Shown here: positions 34,021 to 44,260 of the stretch, one piece after another
Layout: each line of letters opens with the position of its first letter
Numbering within the stretch: position 1 is the stretch's first letter
From: Vandiemenella viatica
Lineage: Eukaryota; Arthropoda; Insecta; Orthoptera; Morabidae
Assembly (NCBI GenBank): GCA_031002005.1
Contig: JARYHS010013630.1
Span: 32,885,504-32,949,503 of the forward strand
Length of the DNA: 64,000 nucleotides
Direction of reading: 5' to 3'
Translations under genes and position numbers: made by a program
Notes under the pieces: generated by a model
Database searches by the model: none
What the model was told of the DNA's origin: nothing
The model's input: only the letters and a program-made list of their open reading frames with translations

Positions 34021-35300
34021 ATCGTATTTAATCTACGATTTACATCGTAAATGACAGTGTCTTTCAATGGCTTTGTAATATCATTAAATCTGAAAAGAAG
34101 CACCTCAACCCGATGTTGATGAGAAAATCGATTTGCTCCGAAGTTTGCAGGAATTTTGATCGAGCTCGCAGTAAAATGCACGGCTGTGGTTCGATTCGGG
34201 AAGTGTTGTGTGTCCTCTTTGTCACTCCCAGTGACCCACTCCGTGTCGCTATGCGAGCTGTTTCATCGCCTTCCGCAGGCCCTCGTCAGGAATTCTAGAA
34301 GTGTGTGTCCTACTGGCAGGCACATCCTGTTGGGCGCAGACTGGTAAGGAGTGAGGGTCTCATGTGAAACACGAAGGGTGCCTGGGCTATGTAGATAGGT
34401 TTGCGATATTGGTATACCATTCTTTTCCTGTTGATCATGCCGTTGTACTGTTAGTATGGAGGTCAAACTAGTTCGAGTTTGGTTGCCAGGGTTAAATTAC
34501 TTTTAAATTTCTTTTTAGCCATTTTAAAACTGCACAAAATTATGGGATTTTTAAATTTAATTTTTGTTTACTTTTTGAATTAATCTATTTTATCATTTGT
34601 TGAAAACAACACTCGAAGACCTATAGACAGAAAGAGACATTGACAACTTTGTCCAACCCTGGGCAAAACGAATATGATGTCTTGACACGAAAAAGTAAAG
34701 TACCATTCGTTTATATTGTTTCGCAGCTCTTAGGGAGCAATAAACAGTTAAAACACAAAACAGAAAAACAACAACCAAAAACACTAACAAATTTGGCGAT
34801 CCCTATTTGCACTACAAATATGAATACTGTTACTGAGGTCTGAGGTCTGTGTGTAGTACAGGTTTCTTGACTGGTTGTGAAGTATAATGTAGGATGCCCC
34901 TACACCGGAGCTATTAAAGCCATAAACAAGGAACTGTAGATTTACTTTCCTTTTTACAGATGAAATAGCTCAACAGCAGCATCATAGTGACTCACTACAA
35001 GAGGAGACAAAAAGTCAGAAAAGTGGTATGACTGTTTACTTCGCTTCAACCTGTTATTTCCACTTTCTCAACGATTTTGTGCGGTGGCTATAAAGTAACT
35101 ATTGTCACATCTCTCACTTCTTGTTTCCTCTTATAGTCAGTTTTTTTCACATAGTTCACAATTTGAGCAGAAAGTCGTCAGGGTTCATAAGTACGAATTC
35201 AAAACTCGTATCTTCAATAAGACACAATTTATTTGTGGATGTGCTTTAGTTACGATGCCACATTTTCAACTTTTACCGGTCGAGCGATTGCCCATCTTTT
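34021..35300. other. No gene recognised
   Basis: Short frames on both strands at 34110-34470 coincide with a moderately GC-rich patch, without motifs. Confidence 0.35.
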
Positions 35301-35470
35301 GGAGACGAGCACGAAGGTGGAGCGGTACCACTTGTTTCTGGTATTCGTTAGGATGCAGGTTCTATCCCCGGTTTGGGATATTCAAATTACGGTTTTCCGT
35401 GGATTCGAGTAATCATTAGTGGTGAATGCTGGAATGGTTGGGGGCTAGAATTCCTATTAACTTTGTGCTA
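35301..35470 (+). mobile_element. tRNA-derived SINE, other family (decayed)
   Basis: 'gcaggttctatccccggt' is a B box, followed by 'caaattacggttttccgtgg' and 'gtgaatgctggaatggtt', a distant relative of the SINE B body. Confidence 0.45.
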
Positions 35471-35690
35471 CCTAAGTTTATATCTTCCTCATATCCTCTG
35501 AAATTTAGATCTAGCTATCTTTTCGCATACAGCGCAGTGAACAGAATTCTAACGCGGCAGCTTAAAAACTATGAGCTACCTATATTTTTCACTGCATCTG
35601 CGGAGAAATTTCAAGACTTACCGGTTTACCTTCTGCATGGATCGATTTAGTAACGTTAAAGCGATCATGCTGTCGTAACGAAATTTATTT
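35471..35690. other. No gene recognised
   Basis: Short spacer; a 74-codon frame (35426-35650) has no motif. Confidence 0.35.
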
Positions 35691-35932
35691 ATTCTTTTGT
35701 TTTTACTTTACGTCTCATCGACGTCGAGGTCATTAGAGCCGAGAAAGGACTTTGGGATACGAACGGGAAGAAGTTCGGCCATAGCCTTTTAAAGAAATCA
35801 TCCCAGCATTCACCAGGAGTGATTTGGGGAAACCATGTAAAACCCAAGAAACTGATGGTCGGATGGGGATTCGAACCCGTGTCCCGCCGAATACTAGGCC
35901 CGAGCGTTATCACTAACCCACCACGCTCGTGC
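35691..35932 (-). mobile_element. SINE family B, full-length copy
   Basis: Complement: head 'cgagcgtggtgggttagtga', B box GGGTTCGAATCCC, body and tail 'gacctcgacgtcgatgagac'. T-rich start at the left is the complemented A-tail. Confidence 0.85.
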
Positions 35933-36111
35933 AACGTAATGGCATCAGAGATTTAGATGTCTGAGAGGTGTTTATAATGTCTGTGTCCTTTAATGCTACG
36001 ACGATAAGTGGGTTTTTGCTAAACGATTAAGCGCTCCCAACTCTGAATGGATGAAAGGTACCTAGATTCGCTGTTACCACCGTTCGCGGCCATAACGCTA
36101 TGGCTATATTA
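35933..36111. other. No gene recognised
   Basis: Short spacer between two SINEs. Confidence 0.35.
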
Positions 36112-36378
36112 AAAACTTAACTTAGTCCACAACCCGAAGGTTGGTTGGATCCTCCCGAAGAAGGCATACTAAGCCATTGTGTCAGAGGTAGGACGGCCAG
36201 TTCCTTTCCTCTGGGACCTACAGTTTAACGTGGAATCCGAACCACGGAGCGTCCTGGCATAGCTCATATGATCAGACACAACTCTCAAAAATTCCTGCGC
36301 CTGCCGGGATTCGTGCCCGGGGCAGGAGCAGCGAACGTTTTTAAAGCAAGTGCCTTAGCCACTGAGCTACCAGAACGC
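36112..36378 (-). mobile_element. SINE family A, full-length copy with tRNA head
   Basis: The best copy of the family. On the - strand it begins GCGTTCTGGTAGCTCAGTGG, containing the A box TAGCTCAGTGG, then B box GGGCACGAATCCC, body and end 'ttgtggactaagttaag'. It gives the promoter logic (RNA polymerase III) for the truncated copies elsewhere. Confidence 0.88.
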
Positions 36379-36940
36379 TCATGGCTATATTAATATTCTG
36401 CAAATTAAATTCATCCTGTCGCAGATCAGTTTCACTCACCTGAAAAATCATATTCACCCTTCTGCAAGTTAAAAATATTTCCGTAAGCTTTTGCAATAAA
36501 AATAAAATCCAATGTAAAGTTATTATCCGGATTTTTTTGTTGATGTACGTAATAAGAATTAATATTAAATATGTATCAACACCAGAAATGTGACGATTTA
36601 ATCTGAGTTTCGATGCTTTGCTGTCTAGTGCTATCAGTTACGATTTCCGTAACTACGAACAAAATCTCCATAAAATGATACTGTAGTATTACATCACTGT
36701 CGAATCACTCAGAAATTGAATTCGATTTGATAACGCGTCATCTTGATATGTAAAACGATCCATTTGATTTGCTAAAACCAGAATTTTTCCCTTCAAAAGG
36801 GCGAATATATAAAGCAAAATTTGTCCGTTCTGCTGCTGCCGATTCTGCATTTCACCTGCAATGTAAAGCGGGCTGATGCCTGCAGTTGATGCTGGCGCGG
36901 ATCTTCTTGCTGACTTCCAGCACGTGTAGGTTAGTGTTCA
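36379..36940. other. No gene recognised
   Basis: AT-rich intron-type sequence. Confidence 0.35.
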
Positions 36941-37298
36941 TTGTTGTATGTTGGAGGCTGTATTCGCGACATACAGCTGATTTAAACCTAACTGCTGATT
37001 TTTATACCGTCATATTGTAGATTTCTTGGTGGTACCTGTAGATACTGCTGAAGTGTAGCTACCGAGCGTGGTGGGTGAGCGGTTAACGCTCTGGCCTCGC
37101 ATTCGGAATGATGCCGGTGCTAATCCCCCTCAGGGCATCCAAATTTGGGTTTTCCATAGCTTCCCCAAATCACTCCAGGCGAATGCCGGGATGCTTCCTT
37201 CTACAGGCCATTGGCGAATTCCTTCCCGTTCCTTTTCCCAGTCACAGTCCCATCCCGCCTCTAATGACCTAGACGTCGACGAGGCGTGAAGAAATAAG

Positions 37299-37336
<38 letters not shown>

Positions 37337-37471
37337 CTGAAGTGCTGCATGTTGGAGTCTTTGGAATCGTATCGTACAGCTGCTGACCAGAGCCTGACTG
37401 CTGACTTATAATACGTTGTATGTTCTGAGTAGTTCTGCAGATGCTGCATGTTGGAGGCTGACTTGTTGCAG
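36941..37471 (+). repeat. Imperfect ~100-bp repeats before the signal-peptide exon, split by a SINE
   Basis: 'tgttggaggctg'-type phrases occur at about 36950, 37347 (ggagtct) and 37448, each followed by 'cagctg...ctgactgctga.tt.ata' variants. The last unit runs into the exon's acceptor. The SINE at 37056-37334 sits between units. Confidence 0.45.
37056..37334 (+). mobile_element. SINE family B, full-length, with TSD and (TA)n tail
   Basis: It is flanked by TGCTGAAGTG (37046-37055 and 37335-37344). The head is 'gagcgtggtgggtgagcgg', B box-like 'ggtgctaatcccc', body, tail 'gacctagacgtcgacgaggc' and a (TA) microsatellite at about 37299-37330. The intact duplication marks a recent insertion. Confidence 0.92.
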
Positions 37472-37612
37472 GACTGGGCCGGTACCTGCAGCTGCTGCTG
37501 ATGTTCACGTCCCTGCTGACGTGTTCAGCTGAGACGGAGGAGCCTGTCACAGCCGAGTCCCGAGGAGACACCTATCTGGACGCCTACGCTGACTCTCACG
37601 GCGTGGCTCCAG
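37472..37612 (+). CDS. Signal-peptide exon of the Gly/Pro/His-rich secreted-protein gene
   Basis: The acceptor TTGTTGCAG precedes the exon. Frame: two bases complete a codon from the previous exon, then LGRYLQLLLMFTSLLTCSA, then ETEEPVTAESRGDTYLDAYA and DSHGVAP, and one base before the donor GTTAGA. The hydrophobic core LLLMFTSLL and a C-S-A cleavage site are a textbook signal peptide, so the product enters the secretory pathway. The mature N-terminus is acidic. GC-rich codons contrast with the flanks. An in-frame stop lies 12-14 bases upstream of the exon edge, so either it is spliced to an earlier exon (26934-26949 fits in phase) or translation starts at the internal ATG 37501, which would shorten the signal peptide. 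Confidence 0.7.
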
Positions 37613-38349
37613 GTTAGAGCTTCATATACAGCTCAATAGTGTACCCTGCCTTCAACGTACAGCATTAATACATTCCTTACTTAATATTAATTTCCTAATT
37701 ATTTACACTTTTATACCATCCTTTGTCACTATTCATTGAACAGGTGTAATATTTTCGTATTACAGGTGACAATTTTGTAACAAGTTGCCCTCCATGTCAA
37801 TTAATTTTCATTTCCCGATGGAAAGGTCATCAAACCAATACATGGGGACTGTGTTCTTCTTCCTATCCAATGTTAGTCCTGGTGGCCTGTTTGGGTGTCA
37901 ATCCATCGATATTCGCGTTAATAATGGTACTTCTACAGGCAAATGATTAACCGGAACTGAGTACCGTTGCCCACTAAACGATTTAGGTGGTTTAGAGCAC
38001 ATTCTTCTTGGAAACTCTGTGCGATATGAAATTCTCGTAATATTTTTCTTATTTTTTACACGATATAATTTTGTAAAGAAATATAACAGTGCACCTTTGC
38101 AGCATTTAGACTCACCTTTTATACAGTCAATTAAGATTCAGTTTTTCTTAATTCAGTTATTTTTGCATGTCTTTTTGTTAGGCAACGTGTAGCCGTATGA
38201 GGTGTATTAATTCTCAACAGATTTTACTCAAAGTAGGAAACTATAAAGTATCGGGATGAAATTGTTATCTGAACTCAGCTTCAGCCAGTTTTCGATCTCA
38301 GGGTAACTTCCTTATCATTATTATTGTTTAGCAACGTTGGTTATGTTGT
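37613..38349. other. Intron sequence, no repeat recognised
   Basis: AT-rich, between the signal-peptide exon and a LINE. No element identified. Confidence 0.4.
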
Positions 38350-39330
38350 TTTAATTTAATTTAATTTAATTGCAATGGAGCACAGGCTCCGGTGGCAATT
38401 TCCCTACACCCCCATCTTCTCCCTATCCTGCAGCCACTTACATTTGCCCTCTACAAATTTTATCTTTAAATTCTTTCAAAGTTTTCGGTAAATTTTCATC
38501 ATTTCTCTTGGTAACTCATTCAAATCCCTGACACCCTTACCTAAAAAAGAGAATCTTCCCACACCCTTGTTCCTGAAATCGAGTGCCAGCTTGTGACCAT
38601 GGTCATCTTTTCCCTTCCATGCACTACTTTTCATACCTACTCCAATATCTTTCCATGCCTCATCGCCAATATATGCCCTGAACACTCCCATGACCCTCCT
38701 CATCCTCCTCCTGTCTTGCAATGAATCCCATTTCAGCTCGTTGATCATATCCGTCACTGATTGCATTCTGTGATAATTTCCAGAAACAAATCTAGCGGCC
38801 CTTTTTTGCACCCTTTCCAACTCCTGTATTTGATACGTAAAATGAGGGTCCCATACTACACTACCATATTCGAGCAATGGTCTGACCAAAGTTTTGTAAA
38901 CCAATTCCTTTACTTCTCTCGTGCAGCCCCTCATCACTCTCTCCAACAAATGCAGAACTTTGAAACCTTTACCTACAACCTGTCCAATGTGTCCTGCCCA
39001 GTTAAGCTTGTTATCAAAAGTAATGCCAAGATATTTACATTTCAAGTCTTCAGCAAGCAATTCTTTCCCCACCTTATATTCATAATTAATCTTTTGTTTT
39101 TTATTTGGGTATCTAATAAGCTGACTCTTCTTTGCATTTATCTTCATCCCATGTTTACCAACCCAACTAGATATTCTGTCAAGAACACCATGCAACTGTT
39201 TACAATCCTCTATCATTTTGATTCTTTTATACAGCATTATGTCATCTGCAAACAATCTAATTTCAGATAGTAAACAATCAACACAACTATTCATTAGAAT
39301 AATGAATATTAGACCTTCAGCAATACAGGT
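38350..39330 (-). pseudogene. CR1/L2-like LINE, 5'-truncated, longest copy
   Basis: A single reverse frame of 272 codons (39294 to 38476) holds the reverse transcriptase from the catalytic box onward: FADDIMLYKRI at residues 15-25, HGMKINAKKSQLIRY, EDLKCKYLGITFDNKLNW, the thumb with VRPLLEYGSVVWDP, and the C-terminal region to NELPREMM. There the frame slips by a small deletion; the neighbouring frame continues NLPKTLKEFKDKI as in other copies. The 3' end has a hairpin-forming GGAGCCTGTGCTCC and (TTAAA)n-like repeats. It lies in the host gene's intron, antisense. It is the least decayed copy of at least eight in the window. Confidence 0.88.
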
Positions 39331-39810
39331 TATTTAGCCATTTATAAGTTTACATGGTGCCTTATATGTAGGAGAAAATAAACTTACTTAATTCATTATC
39401 TTTCCTTTTAATTTGAAAGCAATTGATTCCTACTCGTTCTGTTGGCTTGCTAAGCCTAACACCGTCGAGGATTTTCTTTCAGGGTTTACTCCCTTAGGCT
39501 TTGAAGATCATTCTACGCCACAAGGCAGTGGTGTTTCCCTCCAATTTACCCCCGGAGAGGATGGGTGCCCCTTCGGCCATTTTCGGCAATCTGAAGGTCT
39601 CCTTCTCTGCCGAACCTGCCGTTGAGGACTTCGCCCGTATCCCTGGGCATGATTTCCACACTATAACCTGTGGGACTGGGTCCTTGCCTGGACTTAGCCA
39701 TCCTGTCAGTCCGGCCTACTGGAGCTAGGATGTCCACCCCCGCAGCGTGGATGCACCAGACAAGAATTACTCAAGTGGAGTATAGGGAAGATGACCCTAC
39801 CTCCTTCGAT
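39331..39810. other. GC-richer unclassified repeat-like block
   Basis: 39470-39780 is GC-richer than the flanks, with short frames on both strands (for example 39413-39625 +). It ends in 'gcgtggatgcaccagacaag'. No coding signature or splice sites convinced me; an old repeat is more likely. Confidence 0.35.
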
Positions 39811-40048
39811 TTTTTTTTTAACTGCTTTACGTCTCTCAACAGCGAGGTCTTTAGAGACGGGAAAGGATGGGGGCAAGGAATGGGAGGGAATTCGGCCATG
39901 GCCTTTTTAAGGATGCATCCCGGCATTTGCCTGGAGTGATTTGGGAAACCATGGAAAACCTAAATCTGGATGCCCGGACGGGGATTCGAACCGCCGTTCT
40001 CCCGAATGCGAGTCGAGAACGCTATCCGTTACACCACCACGCTCGGTC
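39811..40048 (-). mobile_element. SINE family B, full-length copy
   Basis: Complement has head 'accgagcgtggtggtgtaac', B box GGTTCGAATCCCC, body 'atccagatttaggttttcc', 'aatcactccaggcaaatgcc', and tail ending in 'gtaaagcag'. Located in the intron before the Gly/Pro-rich exon. Confidence 0.88.
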
Positions 40049-40738
40049 ACCTCCCTCGAGCCGGGTTAATGGTTGTGTATGATGCCACAAACCAAAGGCT
40101 GGAAGCTGTCCTAGATGATGAAGCTGTCCTAGATAATGATGAATTCATTATCTACATTAAACAGCAAGTTTATGAACTACCTTAAAATGACAAGAAATAA
40201 TAATTTTACCTGAAACATTGTTTACAGGTTTACATAATACAGTATATACATTAATACAATAATACATACATTCAGGTAACAGGTTAACAGAATACATTAT
40301 ATACCTTACGGTAAAAAGTATGCATAATACATTATGTATACATTGGAATGATTTTTCGTACCATCATTAAACTTTTACAGTTCCGATTTAATTTGTCGCT
40401 AAAATGCGTGCGTCAGGCAGAAGATTTTATATTTGTTTGTAGCTAGCAGGGTTGCACATTTGTAGGAAGATGTTGACCCATCTGCACCAAGTTGGGTTCG
40501 AATTACTAGTGTCGGCCTAATTTAGAGGTATGTTTTATTAAGTGTTTCGCCTGTCCCGTGTCATCGTTCTATTGTGAAAACAAATTTTTGAGTAATAATA
40601 AATGTACACTTAGTGAATTTAAGATTTGGAAAATCAGTATATACGCTTCCAGCATTATATAAGTTGTGGAGCTGGCTGAATGGCTTTCTTTTTTGGTGTT
40701 GAGTTTTGATGGTTCGATGTGTCTCTTGTTGCCTACAG
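40049..40738. other. Intron sequence
   Basis: It contains a short tandem 'gaagctgtcctagat' (40095-40135, two copies) and AT-rich sequence up to the acceptor at 40738. Confidence 0.4.
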
Positions 40739-41212
40739 ACTTCTTTCCTGAGCCGAGTCCACTGTACAACGGCCCCACGGCCGGCGGTGGCGGCGGACCT
40801 GGCGTGTACGGCCCTCCGGGGGGCGGCGGACTGTACGGGCCTCCTGGCGGGGGCGGTGGTGTGTACGGACCCCCCTTGTACGGCCCACCGCGGCCGGTGT
40901 ACGGCCCGCCCAACAGCCCTGGGGGCGGCCCGTACCCACCCCCGCGGCACCACCATCACCACCACCACCACGGCGAGCCCCACGACCTGCACCCCGCGCC
41001 GTACGCTGCCCCCGACCACTTCCTGCCACCCATACCTCTCGACATCGGCCTGCTCCTCAAGATCCTGCTCAAGGTCGTCATCTTCAAGCTCATCGTCAAG
41101 TTCATCGCCATCATCTGCCTGCTGCTCTTCCTGCCCAAGTTCGAGATGCACAAGAAGGGCAGCGGAGGCGGTGGGGGAAGTGCTGACGACGAAGAGGAGC
41201 GCAGCTGGGCAG
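40739..41212 (+). CDS. Gly/Pro/Tyr/His-rich exon with long hydrophobic segment
   Basis: Acceptor GTTGCCTACAG precedes a 474-nt exon in phase 1 at both ends. After DFFPEPSPLYNG come five (V/L)YGPP units within Gly-rich linkers, then a run of eight His. GEPHDLHPAPYAAPDHFLPP leads to a hydrophobic stretch: DIGLLLKILLKVVIFKLIVK then FIAIICLLLFLPKF. The exon closes with HKKGSGGGGGSADDEEERSW. The Lys-spaced hydrophobic block could be a membrane span or an amphipathic helix. YGPP repeats suggest a flexible, cuticle- or matrix-like region. No named family is assigned. The donor is GTCAGG at 41213, weak by consensus; if unused the frame reads GQD then stops at 41221, inside the adjacent hAT. Confidence 0.75.
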
Positions 41213-41220
41213 GTCAGGAC
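41213..41220 (+). repeat. 8-bp hAT target-site duplication, left (includes splice donor)
   Basis: GTCAGGAC here and again at 43772-43779. Its first two bases are the GT of the exon's donor. Confidence 0.85.
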
Positions 41221-43771
41221 TAAGGATTGCAATCCCGCAGTGTTTTCAATCCCGCGGGATCCGCGCGGGATTTGCGCCAATCCCGCGGGATCCGTGCGGG
41301 ATTGGTACAAACAGTTTTTTTAACGCATATATTTAAAACATAGTTACTTAAAACGTTAATAAATTAAATGATAAAAATTAACAGTTAACAATATTTTGAT
41401 TGACAAAATGACATTAAAACTTTTTAGCGTGTCTTAAGTGTATTTCAAGGTCTTACATTTTTGTTTTTTAATCTAAACCAATTTTTAAATAAATAATAAA
41501 AATGGAAAAAAAATGAGTCTTAGGTCATATTATGTGCCTTACAATACATCACATAAGTTTAAAAATATGGTTTGCGTAGTGGCCAAGTTACCAGAGTTTT
41601 TTTTTGATTCTAAATAAACGTTACATAACACTGAGAAAAGCATTCCATTTCTCAAAGTGAAGTGAATATACTCTGTAAAGTGTAGACTTGGCTCAGAACA
41701 AGATCTCATAACTTTTTGTCACTGCACAAGCACGAGACTTGGCCTATTTTTAGGTGATTCATTATTATATCTCCAGATTCCTTGATTGATATTATAGTTG
41801 ATTCAATATATTAAAAGAACTACTCACCAACACGTAAACTGTTAAGTATTTCAGATTTACTTATGTGGCGTAACGACGTTTTTAGAGTGGAAATTATTAT
41901 TTTTTAGTAAGAAAGGGGACTTTCTCGGCGAATGATTGCAGTGAAGTCCTCATAGGTTGTATCTCCGGATTTCATTGCCCTCCTTTCCCTCCAATCTCGT
42001 GGAAAGGAGGTATTATTCTGCTGGGTACCGGGCCATGTGGGAATCAGGCAGCAGATGAAGCTGCCAAGTTAGCCTGTGACAAGGTCCGAATCGACTTTGC
42101 ACCGGTCCCAAAGTCAGACCTTGCCTCGGCGGTGAAGAGATTTATCTTTGATTTTTGGCAGAGGCAATGGCTGGAAGTCGAGCATAATAAGCTCCGGCTG
42201 GTCAAACCGACCGTTCAGCCGTGGAGCAGCTCCTACCAGCGGGCGAGGAGGGATGAGGTTCTCCTTACTCGCCTCCGTATAGGGCACTGCCCTCTCACGC
42301 ACAGCTTTCTTCTCCGCCGAGAGGACCCTCCGGAATGTGATGCTTGTGGCGTACCTCTAACGGTGCGCCACATTTTAACCGACTGCGTAAAGTTTATAAA
42401 TATAAGGGCAGACGTTGGCTTAGCTAACGATCTGCCCGTTATTTTAAATAATGACAATGTGGCGAAGGTTTTAAAATTTTGTAACATGGCCGGCCTTACC
42501 CAAAAAATTTTGGGTAGATCGGCCTAGTTTTTAGAATCCATTCGGTTTTTATCTTTTGTTTTGTTTTTTTAAGATCGACATTTTATAACTGGATGGCCCC
42601 TTTACAGCCATTCAGACAGTCTTTTAAATGTTTGTGTAAGCTGGTGGGCCCTTTTACAGCCAACCAGCCAGTGTTATTAGATTGTTTACTTTTCGCTATT
42701 TTACAATAATTGTTTCAATGTTTAATTAAACCTCCTGTCTGCATGGCCGACCTCTTTACAGTCGGCCATGTAGGCGGTATTTTAGTCAGTGCTTCCGTAT
42801 TTTATTATGCTGTCTGTGTGGCCGACCCCTTTACAGTCGGCCATGCAGACGGTAGCTAATTTTATCCCACATTGTCATTTTGTGTTTGAGTTAGGGCGCT
42901 AATGACCAAGTCGTCGACGCGCCCTAAAGCACCAACAACAACATCATTGCAAACATACGAAATTACACACGTGAGGAAGACGGCGGAGGCAGCCATCGAA
43001 GTATGGTGTTCCTAAAACACAATTCGTCTATACACCCATGAAAATTTCATTATACCTTTTTTTTTACCTTTAGTCGAAATAATAACAAGGAGAAGAGGGA
43101 TTAATCGAAAGCCTGAGAGGCACATGCAACCAGGTGGCTTTCGTCAAATAAACGTATTGAGGCAGCGGCCAAAACAACAATAAGTCAAAGGATATACAAT
43201 TTCCTTTTGATAGCTGTTAAATAAACGCGATCGTTAAAATTACGATAACATTAGTTTCATATCAACGAATAATCAAATTTTCAGCCGCAAATTAGGAAAT
43301 TGTCACAATTACTTTATCTGCAAATACATAAAATGGGATTAATGAAACCGTGAATAAAAAGCTGTAACCGTGTTGTTCAGATAACGTGTGCGACACTAAA
43401 AAAATAATTATATAGTTAGAAAATCGTACTAAATACGCACCATAACTCAAATTACAGAAATTTGTACCAGAAACAAACGTAAGTTTTGATGAATACGTAG
43501 AAGTGTATTTATTTACTTACAAATGACGAAGGTTGACAAAAACAAACGCTTGTTCACATGAGTCAAATGCCAACTGGAAGGGTACAGGCAAACAGTGCAA
43601 AATATCCAACAGAGACCAAGTGGGCCAGCGAGTCTCGCAGACTGACACGCGTTTCCGCTGGATTTTGCGGATTGCGGATCCGCTTAATTTTGTGCGGGAT
43701 CCGCCAGACTGTCTAATGATGCGGGATCCCGCGGGATTGCGGGATCCAGCTTTGCTGGATTGCAATCCCTA
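41221..43771. mobile_element. hAT-type element, TA(A/G)GGATTGCAATCC family, with nested LINE
   Basis: Left end TAAGGATTGCAATCC, right end complement TAGGGATTGCAATCC, each containing the self-complementary GGATTGCAATCC. Exact 8-bp target duplication GTCAGGAC. Next to both ends are repeated 'gcgggatcc' subterminal motifs. About 2.55 kb; no transposase frame recognised, so non-autonomous or gutted. It sits immediately downstream of a host exon. Confidence 0.92.
41985..42955 (+). pseudogene. I-clade-like LINE 3' end with RNase H remnant and structured 3' UTR
   Basis: Nested in the hAT. The frame begins EVLFCWVPGHVGI, an RNase H C-terminal block. A one-base loss near 42046 shifts it, and it then continues AADEAAKLACDKV. 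The frame 42132-42527 covers FIFDFWQRQWLEVEHNKLR, SYQRARRDEVLLTRLRIGHC and the zinc-knuckle-like CDACGVPLTVRHILTDC. The stop is at 42525. The 3' UTR has four tandem variants of TGGCCGACC.CTTTACAGTC with complementary flanks, and the element ends 'caccaacaacaacatc'. RNase H plus a terminal zinc knuckle is typical of I/Loner-like LINEs. Confidence 0.75.
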
Positions 43772-43779
43772 GTCAGGAC
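43772..43779 (+). repeat. 8-bp hAT target-site duplication, right
   Basis: GTCAGGAC, identical to 41213-41220. Followed by TGAATTC, the original intron sequence (TGA would also stop the unspliced frame). Confidence 0.85.
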
Positions 43780-43940
43780 TGAATTCGCGCCAACACAAAC
43801 TATCTTTTTAGAAGCAGTACAATAGTACATGCTCAAATACTGTCAAGTACCCAATCCAGTTCATTCGAATGTTGAAGAATATTTTCGAAATAATGTCTTA
43901 CGTTGAGATTTATGAGAGTAGTTCGATTGGTCCATATATG

Positions 43941-44260
43941 TTCCCAAACTGGGGGGTACCCATTCCCCCCTAGTGGGGAAGCGAAGAGATATATGGGGGG
44001 GGGGGGGTTGCAGGGTGCGAGGTAGTTTCGCCGCCTGCGTCGTCGATACCCTAGCTCTACATCGTCGCAAGTACTATGCTCCTTTACCGCCTCAGAGTTG
44101 GAAACCTTTATTCTGACATCACATACTTAGTGAGTTTCTTCCGAGGTGTCATTGTTGGCACTGAGAAGTAGGCTTGTATCTTTTTAATAATAAAATTTTG
44201 GCGTGGGAACTTTTCTTTTGACATAAGGGGAGCGTCGTAAAAACAGTTTGGGAACCACTA
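43941..44260. mobile_element. hAT-type MITE, decayed
   Basis: Ends TTCCCAAACTGGGG and, complemented at the right, TAGTGGTTCCCAAACTG, the well-known hAT terminus. An internal G-run lies at 43997-44009 and a TAGCTCTAC motif at about 44052. No target duplication is visible. Confidence 0.5.

Noticed and set aside
36290..36378. tRNA gene candidate (A and B boxes)
   Set aside because: The stems do not form a cloverleaf and the sequence continues into the repeated SINE A body.
37299..37334. (TA)n run as an independent microsatellite
   Set aside because: It lies before the SINE's target duplication, so it is the SINE tail.
40561..41310. Long reverse frame (249 codons) and other overlapping frames across the Gly/Pro-rich exon
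   Set aside because: GC-rich antisense shadow of the + exon, which has splice sites, phase agreement and a signal-peptide exon upstream.
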